Shown here piece by piece: positions 59,078-64,000 of a stretch of 64,000 nucleotides of DNA (its first letter is position 1; each line of letters opens with the position of its first letter). This DNA comes from Caballeronia fortuita (GTDB taxonomy: Bacteria > Pseudomonadota > Gammaproteobacteria > Burkholderiales > Burkholderiaceae): positions 38,381 to 102,380 of the forward strand of contig NZ_FCNX02000023.1 of the NCBI RefSeq assembly GCF_001544835.2. The letters are read 5' to 3'. The notes beneath the pieces were generated by a model. It was not told the origin of the DNA and did no database searches. It worked only from the letters and a program-made list of their open reading frames with translations. The translations under genes were made by a program, and so were the position numbers.

Positions 59078-59575
59078 TTATGCAGCTTCGCCTTGTTTCT
59101 TTTCAGCCAGCGCGGCCAGAGCACGCGCAAAGCCGGAAACAGGTGCTTGCATGACGAACAGCAGCTTGGAGAGCAGTTCTTCGCGGCTCGGGATGTTGGC
59201 CAGCGCTTGCACGCCTGCCTTGTCCATCACGTTGCCTTCGTAGGAACCAGCCTTGATGATCAACTTGTCATTGCTCTTGCCGAAGTCGTTGACGACCTTG
59301 GCAGCGGCAATGGCATCTTCCGAGATGCCGTAGATCAAAGGACCGGTCATCTGCTCGGCCAGCGGAGCGAACGGCGTACCTTCGACGGCGCGACGCGCCA
59401 GCGTGTTCTTCAACACGCGCAGATACACTTGTTGCTCACGCGCTTTCGCGCGCAGCTTGGTCAGATCGCCAACCGTGATCCCACGATACTCAGCGAGCAC
59501 CATCGTCTGAGCCTTCGCGACTTGCGCGGCGACTTCAGCGACGACTGCCTGCTTATCTTCTTTGTTCAGTGGCAC
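59078..59575 (-). CDS. rplJ: 50S ribosomal protein L10
   Basis: 165 residues starting with GTG at 59575 (PLNKEDKQAVVAEVA), with GGAGG eight bases upstream. It anchors L7/L12 dimers to the stalk base and, with them, represses its own mRNA in many bacteria. The upstream in-frame extension to 59635 is in the leader and rejected. Confidence 0.97.
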   Translation of the reverse strand: MPLNKEDKQAVVAEVAAQVAKAQTMVLAEYRGITVGDLTKLRAKAREQQVYLRVLKNTLARRAVEGTPFAPLAEQMTGPLIYGISEDAIAAAKVVNDFGKSNDKLIIKAGSYEGNVMDKAGVQALANIPSREELLSKLLFVMQAPVSGFARALAALAEKKQGEAA

Positions 59576-59662
59576 GGTTAAACCTCCAGATTCGATGCAC
59601 TCGGGCGAACTACCCTCATGCACCACGTTCGACAACGGCGTCCGACTGTTAGGAGTATTTCG

Positions 59663-59701
59663 ATCGGTTGGTGAGACATCTCACGACGCTCGAGAACCGA
59701 T
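59663..59701 (-). ncRNA. Probable L10 leader structure upstream of rplJ
   Basis: The 303-bp rplA-rplJ spacer has a two-part hairpin: outer ATCGGTT/AACCGAT (59663-59669, 59695-59701) and inner GTGAGA/TCTCAC (59671-59676, 59679-59684) with asymmetric joining loops. An L10(L12)4-binding leader with an internal loop is expected in this position. A covariance-model search was not possible. The spacer has no gene that I can support. Confidence 0.5.
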
Positions 59702-59849
59702 TTCCACCACTGCAAAACTGTTCCGGGTTCGCCATCTGCGTTGGCTTGAATTAAGGCGATGCCTGCCTGCTGCATCCCCACCAACGGTCTTTGACAACCG
59801 GTTGCGCGACTCAAAGCTGCAATCTCGCAACCGCCCAAAGCCCATATGA

Positions 59850-59871
59850 AGCGCGATCACACGATCGCGCT
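59850..59871 (-). promoter_or_regulatory. Hairpin just after rplA
   Basis: A perfect 9-bp stem (AGCGCGATC 59850-59858, GATCGCGCT 59863-59871) with loop ACAC begins 8 bp after the rplA stop. It has no T-run, so it may be an mRNA stability or processing element. Confidence 0.55.
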
Positions 59872-59878
59872 CGAATTC

Positions 59879-60577
59879 TTACTGTTGCGCGAGCGTGGAC
59901 TGATCCACGCGAACGCCGACACCCATCGTGCTCGACACAGCGATCTTGCGCAGGTACACGCCCTTGCTCGTCGCCGGCTTTGCCTTTTGCAGCGCTTCGA
60001 TCAGCGCAGCCAGGTTTTGACGCAGCGATGCCGGCTCGAACGATGCGCGACCGATCGTGCCGTGGATGATACCGGCCTTGTCGACGCGGAACTGAACCTG
60101 ACCCGCCTTCGCATTCTTGACCGCTTGAGCGACGTCGGGCGTGACCGTACCAACCTTCGGGTTCGGCATCAGGCCACGGGGGCCGAGGATCTGACCGAGC
60201 GTACCGACGACACGCATCGTGTCGGGCGAAGCGATCACAACGTCGAAATTCAGGTTGCCGGCCTTGACTTGCTCAGCCAGGTCTTCCATACCGACCACGT
60301 CCGCACCAGCTGCACGAGCTTGCTCGGCCTTGTCGCCTTGCGCGAACACTGCCACGCGCACCGACTTACCGGTACCGGCCGGCAGCACGACGGAGCCACG
60401 AACGACCTGGTCCGACTTCTTCGCATCGATGCCGAGTTGCACGGCAACGTCGATCGACTCGTCGAACTTTGCGCTCGCGCATTCTTTCACGAGAGCCAGT
60501 GCGTCGTCGATCGGATACATCTTCTGACGATCGACCTTGCTTGCGAATGCCTGAAGGCGCTTAGAAAGCTTAGCCAT
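59879..60577 (-). CDS. rplA: 50S ribosomal protein L1
   Basis: 232 residues: MAKLSKRLQAFASKVDRQKM. The conserved 'GPRGLMPNPKVGTVTPDV' is present. It forms the L1 stalk at the E-site and in E. coli represses rplK-rplA. It starts directly after rplK with no spacer. Confidence 0.98.
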   Translation of the reverse strand: MAKLSKRLQAFASKVDRQKMYPIDDALALVKECASAKFDESIDVAVQLGIDAKKSDQVVRGSVVLPAGTGKSVRVAVFAQGDKAEQARAAGADVVGMEDLAEQVKAGNLNFDVVIASPDTMRVVGTLGQILGPRGLMPNPKVGTVTPDVAQAVKNAKAGQVQFRVDKAGIIHGTIGRASFEPASLRQNLAALIEALQKAKPATSKGVYLRKIAVSSTMGVGVRVDQSTLAQQ

Positions 60578-61009
60578 TTACACGCCCTCCACAGTGATGC
60601 CCATCGAACGCGCGCTGCCAGCGATCGTGCGCACGGCAGCGTCCAGATCAGCTGCCGTAAGATCCGGCATCTTGGTCTTCGCGATTTCTTCCGCTTGAGC
60701 GCGGGTGATGTTGCCGACCTTGTCGGTGTGCGGCTTGCTCGAACCCTTCTGCACTGCGGCTGCCTTCTTGATCAGAACGGTAGCCGGCGGCGTCTTCATG
60801 ATGAACGTGAAGCTCTTGTCCGCGAACGCCGTGATGACGACCGGCACCGGCAGACCCGGCTCCATGCCTTGAGTCTGCGCGTTGAACGCCTTGCAGAACT
60901 CCATGATGTTCAGGCCGCGCTGGCCCAGTGCCGGACCGACCGGCGGCGACGGGTTGGCTTTACCTGCAGGAATCTGCAGCTTGATAAAGCCGATGATTTT
61001 TTTTGCCAT
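60578..61009 (-). CDS. rplK: 50S ribosomal protein L11
   Basis: 143 residues: MAKKIIGFIKLQIPAGKANP, with the thiostrepton-region 'PSPPVGPALGQRGLNIMEFC'. It is required for the stringent response through RelA. The start at 61009 is chosen over an upstream in-frame extension. Confidence 0.98.
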   Translation of the reverse strand: MAKKIIGFIKLQIPAGKANPSPPVGPALGQRGLNIMEFCKAFNAQTQGMEPGLPVPVVITAFADKSFTFIMKTPPATVLIKKAAAVQKGSSKPHTDKVGNITRAQAEEIAKTKMPDLTAADLDAAVRTIAGSARSMGITVEGV

Positions 61010-61156
61010 GTTGAAAACCTCTGCTGAACGCGTGAGCGTTCGGTGAGTGATAGCGCGCCTTCGACGTTGCCGGCTACTGACGCTCCTCAACGGCCATTAC
61101 GCGGACCGTAAGCGCGAATCGCGCGATGGCCCGGGAGCCACGCGCGATGTATTCGA

Positions 61157-61714
61157 TTAAAGCTTTTCGACCTGACCGAACTCGAGTTCGACCGGCGTCG
61201 AGCGCCCGAAGATCGTCACGGAGACGCGTACTCGGGACTTTTCGTAGTTCACTTCTTCGACATTGCCGTTGAAGTCGGTGAAAGGGCCTTCCTTCACGCG
61301 AACCATCTCGCCAACTTCGAAAAGCGTCTTCGGCCGCGGCTTCTCGACACCTTCCTGCATCTGCGACATGATCTTTTCGACTTCGCGCGGCGAGATCGGG
61401 CTCGGGCGATTGCGCGCACCACCGACGAATCCCGTAACCTTGGCCGTGTTCTTGACCAAGTGCCACGTTTCATCCGTCATTTCCATCTCGACCAGGACAT
61501 AGCCCGGGAAGAAACGACGCTCGGTGACCGACTTGTGACCGCCCTTCACTTCAACCACTTCTTCGGTCGGGACGAGGATCTGACCGAACTGATCTTGCAT
61601 GCCTGCACGTTCGATGCGCTCTTGAAGCGCACGTTGCACGCTCTTCTCCATGCCGGAGTAGGCGTGCACCACATACCAACGCTTTCCGCTCGGGGATGTC
61701 GGAGTATCGCTCAT
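61157..61714 (-). CDS. nusG: Transcription termination/antitermination factor NusG
   Basis: 185 residues. The NGN domain ('KRWYVVHAYSGMEKSVQRAL', 'FFPGYVLVEM') is followed by a linker and a KOW domain ('GEMVRVKEGPFTDFNGNVEEV'). It couples polymerase to Rho or to the ribosome through S10. It lies one base after secE. Confidence 0.98.
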   Translation of the reverse strand: MSDTPTSPSGKRWYVVHAYSGMEKSVQRALQERIERAGMQDQFGQILVPTEEVVEVKGGHKSVTERRFFPGYVLVEMEMTDETWHLVKNTAKVTGFVGGARNRPSPISPREVEKIMSQMQEGVEKPRPKTLFEVGEMVRVKEGPFTDFNGNVEEVNYEKSRVRVSVTIFGRSTPVELEFGQVEKL

Positions 61715-61715
61715 A

Positions 61716-62096
61716 TCATTTCCAACCCAGAATCGCCGAGAAAATCACCCATTCGATCGACTTATCGCTAAGCCAAAGGAAAATGGCCATGATCAGAACA
61801 AACGCGAAGACCACCAAGGTCGTTTGCGTGGCCTCTTTGCGCGTTGGCCAGACAACCTTACGAACTTCTTTGTACGAGTCTTTGGCGAAGGCGATGAATC
61901 CCTTGCCGGGCGCAGAGAGAAGGCCAACTGCGACACCCGCGATGACACCAACAGCAAGCGCTGCGCCGCGGACGTACCATTCTTGGCCGGAAAGCCAGAA
62001 GAATCCAACGAACCCGGCCAAGACCAACAATACGCCCGCCACCAACATGAACTTGTCGCCGGAAGTATTTACAGTTTCGACGGAAGGATTCGCCAT
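61716..62096 (-). CDS. secE: Preprotein translocase subunit SecE
   Basis: 126 residues with three predicted helices, the long form: two N-terminal helices and the conserved 'FAKDSYKEVRKVVWPTRKEAT' amphipathic segment before the last helix. It stabilises SecY. It forms secE-nusG, 35 bp after tRNA-Trp. Confidence 0.97.
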   Translation of the reverse strand: MANPSVETVNTSGDKFMLVAGVLLVLAGFVGFFWLSGQEWYVRGAALAVGVIAGVAVGLLSAPGKGFIAFAKDSYKEVRKVVWPTRKEATQTTLVVFAFVLIMAIFLWLSDKSIEWVIFSAILGWK

Positions 62097-62131
62097 AACA
62101 CCTTAAACAGCGCCACTTGGCGCATGAATTT

Positions 62132-62207
62132 TGGCAGGGGCAGAGGGAATCGAACCCCCAACCTTCGGTTTTGGAGACCGACGCTCTGCCAGTTGAGCTA
62201 TACCCCT
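62132..62207 (-). tRNA. trpT: tRNA-Trp (anticodon CCA)
   Basis: 76 bases: acceptor AGGGGTA/TGCCCCT, discriminator G and encoded CCA, D arm GCTCAACTGGCAGAGC, anticodon loop TCTCCAAAA, T loop GTTCGATTC. It sits between tuf copy 2 and secE. Confidence 0.97.
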
Positions 62208-62273
62208 AAACCATTTGGGGCCGACGGACTGCGCCGACCCCGAAACACTTGCTACCGAGAAGATCTCTGGCTC

Positions 62274-63464
62274 TTACTCGATAATCTTCGCCACGACACC
62301 GGCGCCGACGGTACGGCCGCCTTCGCGGATTGCGAAGCGCAGACCTTCTTCCATGGCGATCGGGGCGATCAGCTTGACCGTGATCGACACGTTGTCGCCC
62401 GGCATCACCATTTCCTTGTCCTTCGGCAGCTCGATCGAGCCCGTCACGTCCGTTGTACGGAAGTAGAACTGCGGACGGTAGTTGTTGAAGAACGGCGTGT
62501 GACGGCCGCCTTCGTCCTTGCTCAGCACGTACACTTCAGCCGTGAAGTGCGTGTGCGGCGTGATCGAACCCGGCTTGGCCAGAACCTGGCCGCGCTCCAC
62601 GTCTTCACGCTTCGTGCCGCGCAGCAGGATACCGACGTTGTCGCCTGCCTGACCTTGGTCGAGCAGCTTGCGGAACATTTCCACGCCCGTGCAGGTCGTC
62701 TTCACCGTCGGCTTGATACCGACAATTTCGATTTCCTCGCCGACCTTCACCACGCCGCGCTCGACGCGGCCCGTCACCACCGTGCCGCGGCCCGAGATCG
62801 AGAACACGTCTTCCACCGGCATCAGGAACGAACCGTCCACAGCGCGCTCCGGCGTCGGGATGTACGTGTCCAGCGCATCGGCCAGGTTCATGATCGCCAC
62901 TTCGCCCAGCTCGCCCGTGTCGCCTTCCAGCGCCAGCTTTGCCGAACCCTTGATGATCGGGGTGTCGTCGCCCGGGAAGTCGTACTTCGAGAGAAGCTCG
63001 CGCACTTCCATTTCGACGAGCTCGAGCAGCTCGGCGTCGTCCACCATGTCGCACTTGTTCAGGAACACGATGATGTACGGCACGCCAACCTGACGGGCCA
63101 GCAGGATGTGCTCACGCGTTTGCGGCATCGGGCCGTCAGCGGCCGAGCACACCAGGATCGCGCCGTCCATCTGCGCGGCGCCCGTGATCATGTTCTTCAC
63201 ATAGTCAGCGTGGCCCGGGCAGTCGACGTGTGCGTAGTGGCGGTTTGCCGTTTTGTACTCGACGTGCGCGGTGTTGATCGTGATACCACGTGCCTTTTCT
63301 TCCGGCGCCGCGTCGATCTGGTCGTACGCCTTGGCTTCGCCGCCGAACTTCTTGGTCAGCACCGTCGTGATCGCTGCCGTCAGCGTGGTCTTGCCGTGGT
63401 CAACGTGACCGATCGTGCCCACGTTCACGTGCGGCTTGGTCCGCTCGAATTTACCTTTGGCCAT
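62274..63464 (-). CDS. tuf: Elongation factor Tu, copy 2 (tRNA-tufB cluster)
   Basis: 396 residues with all GTPase motifs as in copy 1. Differences from copy 1 by base-to-base reading are the third base of codon 2 (GCC against GCA), codon 71 AAA for GAA (E71K, 63252-63254), and codon 73 GCA for GCT. Identity stops at the gene ends, the pattern left by gene conversion. Its neighbours tRNA-Tyr, -Gly, -Thr and -Trp match the classical tufB locus. Confidence 0.98.
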   Translation of the reverse strand: MAKGKFERTKPHVNVGTIGHVDHGKTTLTAAITTVLTKKFGGEAKAYDQIDAAPEEKARGITINTAHVEYKTANRHYAHVDCPGHADYVKNMITGAAQMDGAILVCSAADGPMPQTREHILLARQVGVPYIIVFLNKCDMVDDAELLELVEMEVRELLSKYDFPGDDTPIIKGSAKLALEGDTGELGEVAIMNLADALDTYIPTPERAVDGSFLMPVEDVFSISGRGTVVTGRVERGVVKVGEEIEIVGIKPTVKTTCTGVEMFRKLLDQGQAGDNVGILLRGTKREDVERGQVLAKPGSITPHTHFTAEVYVLSKDEGGRHTPFFNNYRPQFYFRTTDVTGSIELPKDKEMVMPGDNVSITVKLIAPIAMEEGLRFAIREGGRTVGAGVVAKIIE

Positions 63465-63526
63465 TTTCGACTCCTAACAGGATTTTCGCACCTTGCGCCG
63501 CGCGCAACTTACTGGACTGATACAGC

Positions 63527-63601
<75 letters not shown>

Positions 63602-63617
63602 ACTACAAAACCGACAC

Positions 63618-63691
63618 TGGAGCGGGTGAAGGGAATCGAACCCTCGTCGTAAGCTTGGAAGGCTTCTGCTCTACCATTGAGCTACACCCGC
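63618..63691 (-). tRNA. tRNA-Gly (anticodon TCC)
   Basis: 74 bases with acceptor GCGGGTG/CACCCGC, anticodon loop CTTCCAA, and encoded TCCA end. Second in the tRNA cluster. Confidence 0.97.
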
Positions 63692-63721
63692 GAGGGTTGG
63701 ATTCCCTGACCGCTTATATTC

Positions 63722-63807
63722 TGGTGGAGGAGGTTGGATTCGAACCAACGTAGGCGTAAGCCAACAGATTTACAGTCTGCCCCCTTTAGCCACTCGGGCA
63801 CCCCTCC
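63722..63807 (-). tRNA. tRNA-Tyr (anticodon GTA)
   Basis: 86 bases, a class II tRNA with a long variable arm: acceptor GGAGGGG/CCTCCTCC region, anticodon loop CTGTAAA, T loop GTTCGAATC, encoded ACCA. First gene after the promoter. Confidence 0.96.
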
Positions 63808-63821
63808 GCAGAGAACTATCG

Positions 63822-63850
63822 ATTATGGGGTAACAACGCGGTGTTGTCAA
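63822..63850 (-). promoter_or_regulatory. Strong promoter of the tRNA-tufB cluster
   Basis: Minus strand TTGACA (63845-63850) and CATAAT (63822-63827) are spaced by 17 bp. The -10 ends 14 bp before the tRNA-Tyr 5' end, so transcription would begin just before the tRNA. Confidence 0.82.
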
Positions 63851-63905
63851 GCGTTTATTACGACCCGATATAACCGAGGCTTTCACTTATAGTGAAGACG
63901 AAACG

Positions 63906-63938
63906 CAAAAACCCCACCTTTGCGGGGTGGGGTTTTTG
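63906..63938. terminator. rRNA operon terminator
   Basis: CAAAAACCCCACC (63906-63918) pairs with GGTGGGGTTTTTG (63926-63938) over a 7-base loop. It lies directly downstream of the 5S end on the minus strand and is symmetric enough to work both ways. Confidence 0.92.
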
Positions 63939-63953
63939 TTTGGAGCATGAGGA

Positions 63954-64000
63954 GCCTGACGATTACCTACTTTCACACGGGAATCCGCACTATCATCGGC
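63954..64000 (-). rRNA. rrf: 5S ribosomal RNA, 3' part
   Basis: The minus strand ends GATGATAGTGCGGATTCC... AAGTAGGTAATCGTCAGGC, the conserved 3' half of betaproteobacterial 5S rRNA. The 5' part and the rest of the rRNA operon lie beyond the window. The exact 3' end is uncertain by one or two bases. Confidence 0.93.

Overview
The window looks like a chromosome segment from a Burkholderiaceae betaproteobacterium of the Burkholderia/Paraburkholderia/Caballeronia group. The grounds are high GC with strong G/C third-position bias, the gene order rpoBC-recQ-rpsL-rpsG-fusA-tuf-S10-spc-alpha, the pilMN(OP)Q-aroK-aroB-dgt block divergent from a class A penicillin-binding protein, System II cytochrome c assembly (resB/ccsB), and protein sequences that read as typical Burkholderia orthologues. 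Species cannot be fixed from sequence alone.

Region 1 (1-8.9 kb): the end of an OmpW-type porin gene and a DUF883 membrane-anchor protein on the + strand. On the minus strand lie the glycerol-3-phosphate uptake operon ugpBAECQ and the dgt, aroB and aroK genes. Region 2 (8.9-17.7 kb): a compact type IV pilus or DNA-uptake assembly operon pilM-pilN-pilO/P fusion-pilQ on the minus strand, divergent from mrcA (PBP1a), then cyaY (minus), lptM and lysA (plus). Region 3 (17.7-28.2 kb): msrPQ (periplasmic methionine sulfoxide repair), ccsB-resB, cytochrome c4, engB and hemB on the + strand, and dsbD-cutA on the minus strand. Several of these serve haem and cytochrome maturation and envelope redox control.

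Region 4 (28.3-64 kb) is all on the minus strand and is the core gene-expression cluster. In transcription order it reads: end of a 5S rRNA gene, its terminator, a strong promoter, tRNA-Tyr, tRNA-Gly, tRNA-Thr, tuf copy 2, tRNA-Trp, secE, nusG, rplK, rplA, rplJ, rplL, rpoB, rpoC, terminator, recQ, rpsL, rpsG, fusA, tuf copy 1, rpsJ, rplC to rpsQ, rplN to secY, infA, rpmJ, rpsM, rpsK, rpsD, rpoA, rplQ, terminator.

Most of the window is conserved housekeeping sequence, and I see no phage, insertion sequence, CRISPR array, toxin-antitoxin module or other accessory island. The points worth a second look are modest. They are a PilO-PilP fusion with a reduced PilQ carrying an in-frame 9-bp tandem repeat; two tuf genes that differ by only three bases, one of which gives a charge-reversing E71K change; sigma70-like promoters upstream of rplC and rplN that each sit inside a perfect inverted repeat; a structured rplL-rpoB spacer; and several hairpins between genes that may tune operon stoichiometry.
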